From contig CACWYF010000066.1 of the NCBI GenBank assembly GCA_902765035.1, forward strand, positions 1 through 11,340: a stretch of 11,340 nt of DNA, in the 5' to 3' direction. Made by a program: the position numbers and the translations under genes. Every line of letters begins with the position of its first letter. Position 1 is the stretch's first letter. The stretch comes from an uncultured Eubacteriales bacterium. GTDB taxonomy: Bacteria; Bacillota; Clostridia; Peptostreptococcales; Anaerovoracaceae. Of this stretch, positions 6,404-11,340 are shown one piece after another. The notes beneath the pieces are model-generated. The model ran no database searches, was not told the DNA's origin, and saw nothing but the letters and a program-made list of their open reading frames with translations.

Positions 6404-6955
6404 TTAATGATGCCGGATCACTTCGAATCTCTGCAGCTTATAATTCTCTGAGCTGCGGATCCCGCCCTTTCTCATGGCGATATCCACCTGCTGCTCCGGC
6501 GTGTCCACACCGTCGAGGTCAGGCAGAAGCAATCCTCTTTTATATCCCGCAGATACAATTACCCCGTACCGCTTCACATCCAGCTGATCCATTGACTCTA
6601 TGTCCTCGGGCTCGCCGAGAACATCCACGCTTATCTCGAGCCACGGCAGTTCATCCGCTGTGATAGCCGGAAATCTCGGATCCCTGGTCGACGCGCTGAT
6701 AGCATTGGCGATTATCTCCTCAGCGACCGAGCTCCTGGTCGGAGCGATCGTGCCGATGCAGCCTCTCAGCTCTCCGTGCTCGTGGATCGAGACGAAGGCA
6801 CCTGCCGTTTTGCTCAGCATCTCATCCGGAAGGTCATCCGGAACACTGATTTTCTCACGCCTCAGCACATAACTCTCGACTGACCTGCGCGCGAGCCTGA
6901 CGTAAGCATCCGACTGCTTGCGTTTTGCCTGCATCTCTTCGCCGATCCTGTCCAT
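6404..6955 (-). CDS. amrA: AMMECR1 domain (AmmeMemoRadiSam protein A), cut from its MEMO partner by a frameshift
   Basis: The AMMECR1 fold is marked by YVRLARRSVESYV (about 18-30), the signature LRGCIG (63-68), STRDPRFP and LEISVDVL, and the end motif GIRSSENYKLQRFEV. Its biochemical role is unknown. The first usable ATG in this frame is at 6955 (MDRIGEEMQ), without a good ribosome binding site. Sensible coding in the same frame extends upstream as GEDDSRHFLERH to about 6990, where it meets the MEMO frame after GVGYGI. Related Clostridia carry the MEMO and AMMECR1 parts as one protein. Restoring one base at the G run 6990-6992 gives a single frame from 7773 to 6404 of about 456 residues. So this is probably the 3' half of a broken or variably read fusion gene rather than a separate gene. 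The stop overlaps nothing and amrS follows at 21 bases. Confidence 0.8.
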   Translation of the reverse strand: MDRIGEEMQAKRKQSDAYVRLARRSVESYVLRREKISVPDDLPDEMLSKTAGAFVSIHEHGELRGCIGTIAPTRSSVAEEIIANAISASTRDPRFPAITADELPWLEISVDVLGEPEDIESMDQLDVKRYGVIVSAGYKRGLLLPDLDGVDTPEQQVDIAMRKGGIRSSENYKLQRFEVIRHH

Positions 6956-7773
6956 GTGTCTCTCAAGGAAGTGCCTGCTGTCGTCCTCGCCCTGATGCCG
7001 TAGCCGACGCCTGTCACGTCCTGATGGGACAGCTTCTCCGCTCTGACAGCCATTCCGTCGAAAGCCCCTGCCATGATGACGAAGGAGCGGTGGCCGCATT
7101 CCGCTGCTTTGTCGCAGAAGGTTGTATCGAATTCGAGCGTCTCACCGAACGCCGCTCTTCCCATGACATCCATGATGCGGTCGTCGTACTCAGGCCCCTC
7201 TGGCGCAAAGCCGTATGGCCCGTAGTCCTGCAGCTTGTGCGAGAGGTCTCCGCTCGCAACGAAGACGGTCCGTCTGCCGGTGTTGTTCACTGCGTCGCGG
7301 ATGATCATGCCCAGCCTGTAGTGGTCGATCAGCGGCTGACCGGAAAGCCCGATACGGATGATCCTGCCGCTGTCGTATTTCTTTCTTATGAAGTACAGCG
7401 GCACCATGGTCCCGTGGTCCAGTGTCCTTTCCCTTTCGCCGAGCGTTCCCGCCGGGAAGTCCTCTGCATCGCAGAGCCTGCATATCTCATCAACGAGCTC
7501 TGTGTCATAGGTCTCATTGAATCTGACCTGCGGCGCTCTGAATCCTGCAAAATTCCCGGTCGCACCTTCTCCCGGTGATATGTGAAAATAGTCCGCATAC
7601 ATTACGGAATGCGGACTTGTGATTATTATAGTCTCCGGCCTGAGCGCCGCGATCTCATCCGCGACCCTCTCATAGGCCTCAGTTGTCTCTCTGATCTGCT
7701 CTTCACTGCCCCTGCCGATATCCGGAACGATCATCGGCGGGTGCGGTACCATGAACCCTGCAATTATAGCCAT
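6862..7773 (-). CDS. amrB: MEMO-like (LigB fold) protein, AmmeMemoRadiSam protein B, frameshifted end
   Basis: MEMO proteins share the extradiol dioxygenase LigB fold. Seen here (from the ATG at 7773): VPHPPMIVPDIG with H11, ITSPHS with H55, LDHGTMVPLYF, and ASGDLSH. The His residues are the usual metal ligands of the fold. The start at 7773 is preferred to an upstream in-frame ATG at 7794, because AGGAGG ends 5 bases before it and the extension would run into a repeat. Native sequence ends at VTGVGYGI (about 6994). The following 44 or so residues to the stop at 6862 are Arg/Ser/Thr-rich and out of frame with the AMMECR1 domain. The fault is best explained as loss of one G in the run 6990-6992. 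Together with amrA, amrS and argF it forms the 7773-4424 operon. Confidence 0.85.
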   Translation of the reverse strand: MAIIAGFMVPHPPMIVPDIGRGSEEQIRETTEAYERVADEIAALRPETIIITSPHSVMYADYFHISPGEGATGNFAGFRAPQVRFNETYDTELVDEICRLCDAEDFPAGTLGERERTLDHGTMVPLYFIRKKYDSGRIIRIGLSGQPLIDHYRLGMIIRDAVNNTGRRTVFVASGDLSHKLQDYGPYGFAPEGPEYDDRIMDVMGRAAFGETLEFDTTFCDKAAECGHRSFVIMAGAFDGMAVRAEKLSHQDVTGVGYGIRARTTAGTSLRDTWTGSAKRCRQNASSRMLTSGSRAGQSRVMC

Positions 7774-7778
7774 AACAG

Positions 7779-7784
7779 CCTCCT
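7779..7784 (-). promoter_or_regulatory. Ribosome binding site fixing the amrB start
   Basis: AGGAGG on the minus strand, 5 bases upstream of the ATG at 7773. It lies only 4 bases from the end of the paired repeat hairpin (7789-7871). Confidence 0.8.
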
Positions 7785-7788
7785 GATA

Positions 7789-7871
7789 TGACAATGGGGA
7801 CGGTTCTCACTGTCATCTTTTTACATATCAGTATATCGTGAAGATGACAAAGAGAACCGTCCCCGCTGTCA
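7789..7871. repeat. GGGGACGG repeats C and D: head-to-head pair forming a long hairpin
   Basis: Two units, 7789-7815 and 7845-7871, each bounded by TGACA and TGTCA and lying in opposite orientation. GGGGACGGTTCTC (7796-7808) pairs with GAGAACCGTCCCC (7852-7864) over 13 bp, and TGTCATCTT (7811-7819) with AAGATGACA (7841-7849) over 9 bp, separated by a two-base mismatch and closing a 21-base loop. The pair fills most of the gap between the C_GCAxxG_C_C gene stop and the amrB ribosome binding site. The layout resembles paired REP/BIME elements. Confidence 0.9.
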
Positions 7872-7885
7872 CCTTCTGTCTGACA

Positions 7886-8332
7886 TCACAACAGATACTT
7901 CTCTGCTATCTCAGCAGCTGTCCTGCATGCTCCCACACATGGACGGCTTCTGTAATATTCCTCTGTCCGCACAGCAGGCTCGCCCAGGTCCTCACCCTTT
8001 TCGAGGCCCAGAAGCTCCCTGCATATGATCGAGCCTTCCTTCTCTTCAAATTCGGCGCACATCTTCTGTATCAGCTTATACAGCTCAATTTTCTCCCCGC
8101 GCGCCTTCGGGTCCGAATAACCTTTCAGCTTTCCTGCCAGCATCGTCATGCCTGACACCGCACCGCAGACCTCTCTCAGCTTGCCGAATCCCGCACCGAA
8201 CGGGCTCGCCAGCTGCGCCGCTTCCTCAACAGACATCCCAACGACATCCGCAAAAGCTGCGAACACCGACTGACTGCAGTTATATCCCTGTCTGAACAGA
8301 GCCTCCGCCCTGTCCGCACGTGTTTCACTCAT
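7886..8332 (-). CDS. C_GCAxxG_C_C family protein
   Basis: A 148-residue protein of the C_GCAxxG_C_C family (probable redox or metal-binding protein, common in strict anaerobes; exact reaction not established). The family pattern is complete: C19 (GYNCSQSV), C56-G-A-V-S-G (the GCAxxG-like centre, with CGAVSG), C104 (IICRELLG), C133 and C137 (RPCVGAC). The start is ATG 8332 (or the adjacent ATG 8335); AGAGG lies 6 bases before 8332. The TTG at 8365 that would extend the frame has no ribosome binding site and falls over the promoter's start region. A perfect TATAAT lies about 37 bases upstream, so the gene probably begins its own transcript. Confidence 0.88.
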   Translation of the reverse strand: MSETRADRAEALFRQGYNCSQSVFAAFADVVGMSVEEAAQLASPFGAGFGKLREVCGAVSGMTMLAGKLKGYSDPKARGEKIELYKLIQKMCAEFEEKEGSIICRELLGLEKGEDLGEPAVRTEEYYRSRPCVGACRTAAEIAEKYLL

Positions 8333-8368
8333 CATCCACCTCTGAATAATAATTATTCTATCCAATTA

Positions 8369-8374
8369 ATTATA
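8369..8374 (-). promoter_or_regulatory. -10 element of the C_GCAxxG_C_C gene promoter
   Basis: Consensus TATAAT on the minus strand (8374-8369). A weak -35 candidate, TTTTAT, lies 17 bases upstream near 8392-8397. The predicted start of transcription is about 8362, giving a 30-base leader to the ATG at 8332. The promoter sits between repeat E and the gene. Confidence 0.5.
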
Positions 8375-8405
8375 CAAGACTGCGGATTCTCATAAAAGAG
8401 GAAGA

Positions 8406-8466
8406 TGACAACGGGGACGGTCTTTTGACACAGTTTCCTGTGCCGGATGGACCGTCCCCTGTTTCA
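8406..8466. repeat. GGGGACGG repeat, copy E: nested palindrome
   Basis: GGGGACGGTC (8413-8422) pairs with GACCGTCCCC (8450-8459) over 10 bp. Inside it CACAG (8429-8433) pairs with CTGTG (8438-8442). TGACA borders the left edge (8406-8410); the right edge has the variant TGTTTCA. It lies 20 bases downstream of the zinc-ribbon gene's stop and upstream of the next promoter, so it separates two transcription units. It lacks a T-run for a standard terminator. Confidence 0.8.
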
Positions 8467-8486
8467 CCTGATATGATCGCGCCTTC

Positions 8487-8780
8487 TTACCTGAAGTACT
8501 TCCCGGCTTCGTCTTTGTACACGAATTCCGTGATGCCACCGCATGCTTTGCATCGCGCAGACTTGTACCCGTATCCCTCGCCGAATCCGCCGAGTCCCGT
8601 GATGAGGTCGCCTGAACCGCAGAAGGCGCAGACATGTTCCGCTTTGCCCGATCTGTCATCAACCGCCTTGCGCTTGCCTGTGTTAGGCAGACTTCTCATG
8701 TCCGCCCGCTTTTCGTTATCGAATCCGCAGACCGTCCTGTTCAGTTCGTCTTCAGTCATTACCCATCTGCCGTCAGCCAT
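8487..8780 (-). CDS. Small zinc-ribbon protein, unknown function
   Basis: I do not recognise a named family. The 97 residues have a polar N-terminal half (ELNRTVCGFDNEKRADMRSL) and a C-terminal zinc ribbon: C51-A-F-C54, a Gly-rich loop (GLGGFGEGYGYKSA) and C77-K-A-C80, followed by an aromatic tail (EFVYKDEAGKYF). The knuckle spacing is right for a four-Cys zinc site. AAAGGA stands about 12 bases before the ATG, slightly far. It follows the 90-aa helical protein gene by 65 bases. It may act as a nucleic-acid or protein-binding adaptor, but nothing specific shows this. Confidence 0.6.
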   Translation of the reverse strand: MADGRWVMTEDELNRTVCGFDNEKRADMRSLPNTGKRKAVDDRSGKAEHVCAFCGSGDLITGLGGFGEGYGYKSARCKACGGITEFVYKDEAGKYFR

Positions 8781-8845
8781 TTATACATATTTCCTTTCGA
8801 AGTATTATCTGTCCGGGAATTCTCCCGCGCATGCCGCTATGCCGC

Positions 8846-9118
8846 TCATTCATTGATGTCCCGGTACAGAATATTGATCTTCTGCTGCGCGTGCTCGTTG
8901 ATGTGCTTGTCGCGGATCCTGTCGCGGTCACTCTGTATCGCCAGCATCTCATCAGCGACCTCCTCAAGAGGCCTGAGTCCCGCACGCCCGATATAACTGA
9001 TCATCCGCTCAGCGGTGAATTCCGTGCTCATCTCCGCCGCGATGATCCTCGCGAACTCCCCGGGATAGCCCTTGCGCAGCATCAGCCTGTACAGTATATC
9101 ACTTTTTTCGCTGTTCAT
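8846..9118 (-). CDS. Small helical protein of unknown function
   Basis: 90 residues, rich in charged and helical sequence, no signal or membrane segment. The start at 9118 is chosen because AAGGAAG lies 9 bases upstream; an open frame continues to 9262 but without a ribosome binding site and through the end of the VanZ gene. Notable stretches are ILYRLMLRKGYPGEFARIIA (about 8-27), TAERMISYIGRAGLRPLEEV and DEMLAIQSDRDRIRDKHINE. The pattern suggests a compact helical bundle, conserved-looking but without a family I can name. It lies between VanZ-like and zinc-ribbon genes on one strand. Confidence 0.65.
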   Translation of the reverse strand: MNSEKSDILYRLMLRKGYPGEFARIIAAEMSTEFTAERMISYIGRAGLRPLEEVADEMLAIQSDRDRIRDKHINEHAQQKINILYRDINE

Positions 9119-9171
9119 ATTACGCGTCTTCCTTATCTGCAGTTCCGTTCGTATTGCCTGCAAAATGTTTC

Positions 9172-9642
9172 TTAGGATTTGTTTCGGCTCCCTGCTCTCT
9201 GCCTCAGAACTATCGTGAGCATAATGAGAGCACCGAGAGCGACGCCCGCTGCATCGATACACATGTCACGCGGCTCGCAGCTTCTTTCCGGCACAAAACG
9301 CTGGTGCAGCTCATCGGTCACAGCGTATGCCGTTCCGAGCATCCACGCCAGCCCCCACATCTGCCTCGGATTCAGATGCGCAAAACAGTCCCGCGCGTTC
9401 AGAAGAAGGCAGGCGCCCAGCAGCATGTATTCAGTGAAATGCGCCGTTTTGCGCACAGCGAACGCCACCGTCTCAGGATCCGCCTGCACAATTGACGTGA
9501 TCAGCCTGACTATAATATTGCTCTCAGCTCCGGACAGGTCACCCGGAAGAGCAGACTGTATGAAAATGAAGATCATCACCGCCGCGGTAAGGGCAAAATG
9601 CAATCCTCTTTTTCTGTTGTTCAATTTATCTGCGTTCTCCAT
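9172..9642 (-). CDS. VanZ family membrane protein
   Basis: A 156-residue membrane protein of the VanZ-like family; VanZ itself confers low-level teicoplanin resistance, while most family members have unknown envelope roles. The signature residues are present: RKTAHFTEYMLLG (64-76), DELHQRFVPERS (110-121), D126 and D130 (RDMCIDAAG). Hydrophobic helices lie near 14-30, 69-83, 95-109 and 130-147. The start has only a weak GGAAAC about 12 bases upstream, but no better one is nearby. No vancomycin-resistance genes are near, so a resistance role should not be assumed. Confidence 0.85.
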   Translation of the reverse strand: MENADKLNNRKRGLHFALTAAVMIFIFIQSALPGDLSGAESNIIVRLITSIVQADPETVAFAVRKTAHFTEYMLLGACLLLNARDCFAHLNPRQMWGLAWMLGTAYAVTDELHQRFVPERSCEPRDMCIDAAGVALGALIMLTIVLRQRAGSRNKS

Positions 9643-9659
9643 TCATTATTATTGTTTCC

Positions 9660-9695
9660 GTTCCTGTCTCTGCAGCAGGCTGACTGAGCAGGAAC
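9660..9695. repeat. 7-bp inverted repeat between membrane genes
   Basis: GTTCCTG (9660-9666) and CAGGAAC (9689-9695) are reverse complements, with an inner CAGCAGGCTG able to fold. No U-run follows. It lies in the 64-base gap before the VanZ-like gene and may be a leader or processing hairpin. Confidence 0.35.
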
Positions 9696-9706
9696 ACCGC
9701 TCCAGG

Positions 9707-10255
9707 CTACCGGATCATACCCATATACACGAAAACCACGCCGGCAAGCATCGCGAGCTGCGCGGCCGCATTGACAAGCTCCTCTATCCAGTTTGCCTTC
9801 GCACTTTCATCCATGTGCGAACCAAGATATCCCATCAGGCACATTCCGGCGAATCCGCCAATGAAGCACCACATAGCAGGCTTCATGGTGAGGCCGCGCC
9901 ACAGCCCGGCCAGCGTACTCTCCGCGAAAACACCGCCGCCGGCCACATACCTGACCGTACTCAGTATCACAGCCAGCATCATCAGTGCAAAACCGAGGGG
10001 CATCAGGATGTGAAATATCCCGGTCAAAGCGGCGCTGTTACGCTTCTTCACAACTATCTGCAGCTTCCAGAGCACTTTGCTCAGACCTGCTATGAACGAA
10101 CATATAACGCCCGCAAGCAGGAGCCTGTCGCTCCACATAGTCCACATCAGAATCCCCGCAGCAAGAAAAACAAGGACCGGCACTATGTCAAACAGCGCCA
10201 GCCCAAGTGTATATTGTCTGTATTCTTCTTTCAGATTTCCTGCACTTCTGCTCAT
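9707..10255 (-). CDS. Five-helix integral membrane protein, unknown function
   Basis: 182 residues with about five hydrophobic helices (near 17-37, 44-62, 76-98, 126-146, 160-181), a basic loop WKLQIVVKKRN after helix 2, and a short acidic loop SHMDESAKANWIEE before the last helix. I recognise no family. The start at 10255 is chosen because GGAAGG lies 4 bases upstream; an open frame to 10288 has no such site. It sits between the deoxyinosine glycosylase and VanZ-like genes on the same strand. Confidence 0.7.
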   Translation of the reverse strand: MSRSAGNLKEEYRQYTLGLALFDIVPVLVFLAAGILMWTMWSDRLLLAGVICSFIAGLSKVLWKLQIVVKKRNSAALTGIFHILMPLGFALMMLAVILSTVRYVAGGGVFAESTLAGLWRGLTMKPAMWCFIGGFAGMCLMGYLGSHMDESAKANWIEELVNAAAQLAMLAGVVFVYMGMIR

Positions 10256-10266
10256 TAACCTTCCGC

Positions 10267-10333
10267 CTATCCGGCAATCACGCCTCACCCGTCCGCCCTT
10301 CCGGCAGCCGGGTCCTGATTCCCTTTCCGGCAG
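10267..10333. repeat. Three direct copies of a YCCGGCA motif
   Basis: CTATCCGGCA (10267-10276), CCTTCCGGCA (10297-10306) and CTTTCCGGCA (10323-10332) recur at steps of 30 and 26 bases in the 85-base gap downstream of the glycosylase gene. The middle copy continues into GCCGGG and can form a small CCGGC/GCCGG hairpin. Meaning unknown; could be a binding-site array or a remnant repeat. Confidence 0.4.
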
Positions 10334-10340
10334 AATTATA

Positions 10341-10829
10341 TCACAACAGGTTATCCTTCACTACCGCCCACGCTTCGGTCAGCCGCTCCAGGTTCCATGC
10401 CGCATTGGCAGGACTCGTCGACGGGAGGGCCTCAGCCGGCCTCCCGAGCACCGGCTCTATATATCTGTTGTAGACTTCGAGCGACTTCTTCCCGTTGCAG
10501 TAGATGGCACGGATGTCACAGCTGCCGGTGATGATGCGAAGATCATTCGGCTCGGCATTCTTGATGCTCGCATCCGACGAGCCAGTGATCTCACAGCTCC
10601 CGATCGAGTCCCACAATGCCAGCCCGTTATCCAGGATCAGCGCCTTCTTCTCCTCAATAGTCTGAGGAACAGGCGCTCCAAATATCGCAGCCATCACCTT
10701 CCAGAACCTGTTCTGCGGGTGCCCGTAGAAGAACTCCTGCTCCCTCGATTTTACCGACGGGAAAGATCCAAGGATAAGCACCCTGCTGTTCTCATTGTAA
10801 AGCGGCCCGAACGGATGGTATATTCTCAT
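10341..10829 (-). CDS. DNA-deoxyinosine glycosylase (UDG superfamily)
   Basis: A base-excision repair glycosylase of the uracil-DNA glycosylase superfamily, family 6-like, which removes hypoxanthine (deaminated adenine) from DNA. Seen in the 162-residue sequence: VLILGSFPSVKSREQEFFYG (about 17-36), the YGHPQNRFWKVM motif (35-46), GLALWDSIGSC (69-79) and the final LPSTSPANA loop (135-143), the UDG-fold counterpart of the minor-groove loop. Length is normal. The ATG lies 6 bases after the glutamate synthase stop with no clear ribosome binding site, so translation is probably coupled. G:T/U mismatch glycosylase is a near alternative name. Confidence 0.88.
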   Translation of the reverse strand: MRIYHPFGPLYNENSRVLILGSFPSVKSREQEFFYGHPQNRFWKVMAAIFGAPVPQTIEEKKALILDNGLALWDSIGSCEITGSSDASIKNAEPNDLRIITGSCDIRAIYCNGKKSLEVYNRYIEPVLGRPAEALPSTSPANAAWNLERLTEAWAVVKDNLL

Positions 10830-10835
10830 CTCTGC

Positions 10836-11340
10836 CTACTTGCTGCTCAGATACTCATCGATGGAAGCGGCGGCGAGTTTGCCGGCGCCCATTGCCGAGA
10901 TTACAGTAGCAGCTCCGGTGACAGCGTCTCCGCCGGCATATACAGCCTCGCGGGATGTCAGGCCGTCTTCATTGACGACGATGCCGCCGCGTCTGTTGAC
11001 CTCGAGACCCTTTGTCGTGTTCTTGATCAGTGGGTTAGGGCTTGTTCCTATAGCCATGATGACTGCATCGACATCGAGTTCGAATTCACTGCCCTCGATA
11101 GGTACAGGTCTCCTTCTGCCCGATGCATCAGGCTCTCCAAGCTCCATCTTGATGCATCTGATGCCTGTTACGAATCCGTTCTTAGGATCCCTCGGATCAT
11201 CAGGATTGTTGTATCCCAGGATCTCTACAGGGTTGTTCAGAAGTCTGAAGTCGATGCCCTCTTCCTTGGCGTGCTCGACTTCCTCTGCTCTTGCAGGCAG
11301 CTCCTCCATGGATCTTCTGTATACGATGTAGACGTGCTCA
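10836..11340 (-). CDS. gltA: NADPH-dependent glutamate synthase small subunit / NfnB-like flavoprotein, C-terminal part
   Basis: Partial: the gene enters from the right edge, in frame from 11339, and only its last 167 or so residues are present. VYIVYRRSMEELPARAEEV is the typical start of this region, followed by VDAVIMAIGTSPNP (NAD(P)-binding) and the FAD-binding end GGDAVTGAATVISAMGAGKLA. This matches the pyridine-nucleotide:disulfide-type subunit of glutamate synthase (homotetrameric GltA form) and also NfnB, the electron-bifurcating ferredoxin:NADP oxidoreductase subunit that is common in Clostridia. The missing N-terminus and upstream neighbour would decide. It is followed after 6 bases by the deoxyinosine glycosylase. 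Confidence 0.85.
   Translation of the reverse strand, partial: EHVYIVYRRSMEELPARAEEVEHAKEEGIDFRLLNNPVEILGYNNPDDPRDPKNGFVTGIRCIKMELGEPDASGRRRPVPIEGSEFELDVDAVIMAIGTSPNPLIKNTTKGLEVNRRGGIVVNEDGLTSREAVYAGGDAVTGAATVISAMGAGKLAAASIDEYLSSK

Noticed and set aside
5555..6451. 298-codon plus-strand open frame
   Set aside because: It is the complement of the amrS radical SAM gene with its CxxxCxxC motif; open only because of base composition.
6862..6990. Arg/Ser-rich tail of the MEMO protein as a real domain
   Set aside because: It is the out-of-frame reading of the AMMECR1 domain start and has low-complexity composition typical of a frameshift.
6985..7000. Programmed ribosomal frameshift joining MEMO and AMMECR1
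   Set aside because: No slippery heptamer or clear downstream pseudoknot is seen at the switch; a simple one-base loss in a G run is the plainer reading.
4316..8466. Possible CRISPR array from the recurring GGGGACGG units
   Set aside because: The copies lie in three separate gaps, change orientation and have no regular spacers between them; no cas genes are present.
9172..9642. Glycopeptide resistance gene vanZ
   Set aside because: Only family-level VanZ-like signature is present; no van ligase, dehydrogenase or regulator is nearby.
9179..10258. Long plus-strand open frame of 359 codons
   Set aside because: It is antisense to VanZ-like and five-helix membrane genes that have family motifs and proper starts. 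Its own product is His/Arg/Ser-rich and lacks domain pattern.

Overview
The window looks like a piece of a mid-to-high-GC anaerobic Firmicute of the class Clostridia. The best hints are a C_GCAxxG_C_C redox protein, an AmmeMemoRadiSam gene set, a homotetrameric-type GltA/NfnB flavoprotein, a VanZ-like protein and strong AGGAGG-type ribosome binding sites. I cannot fix genus or species. The first ~650 bases are much richer in A+T (20 G+C in 421-480, against 31 in 721-780, counted by hand) and look like different DNA. The switch falls inside two opposed reading frames, so the left end is either a recombination scar or a contig chimera.

Layout. 1-~650: AT-rich fragment with a one-pass membrane protein of unknown function (+). 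~640-1562: FIST sensory-domain gene (-) whose C-terminus is lost at the junction. 1563-1929: divergent intergenic region with two hairpins and a possible extended -10. 1930-3228: family I.5-type lipase (+), closed by a good terminator at 3244-3279. Everything from 3404 to the right edge is on the minus strand. Read in transcription order from the right it is: glutamate synthase small subunit/NfnB-like (partial), DNA-deoxyinosine glycosylase, five-helix membrane protein, VanZ-like protein, 90-aa helical protein, zinc-ribbon protein, [repeat], C_GCAxxG_C_C protein, [paired repeat], MEMO and AMMECR1 domains, AmmeMemoRadiSam radical SAM enzyme, ornithine carbamoyltransferase, [two repeats], a frameshifted gene with a CARF-like N-terminus, and an ABM-type monooxygenase.

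How the parts relate. The amrB-amrA-amrS-argF genes are closely spaced (21 and 36 bases) and probably form one transcript. The MEMO and AMMECR1 parts appear to be one fused protein of about 456 residues, broken by a one-base deletion at a G run near 6990. A family of palindromic repeats with core GGGGACGGTYC occurs five times in three intergenic gaps between 4316 and 8466, always at the edge of a transcription unit. The gene between repeat A and the monooxygenase is a one-base-frameshifted remnant whose N-terminus resembles CRISPR-associated Rossmann fold (CARF) sensors. If correct, it is a decayed nucleotide-sensing defence gene. No CRISPR array, rRNA or tRNA was found.
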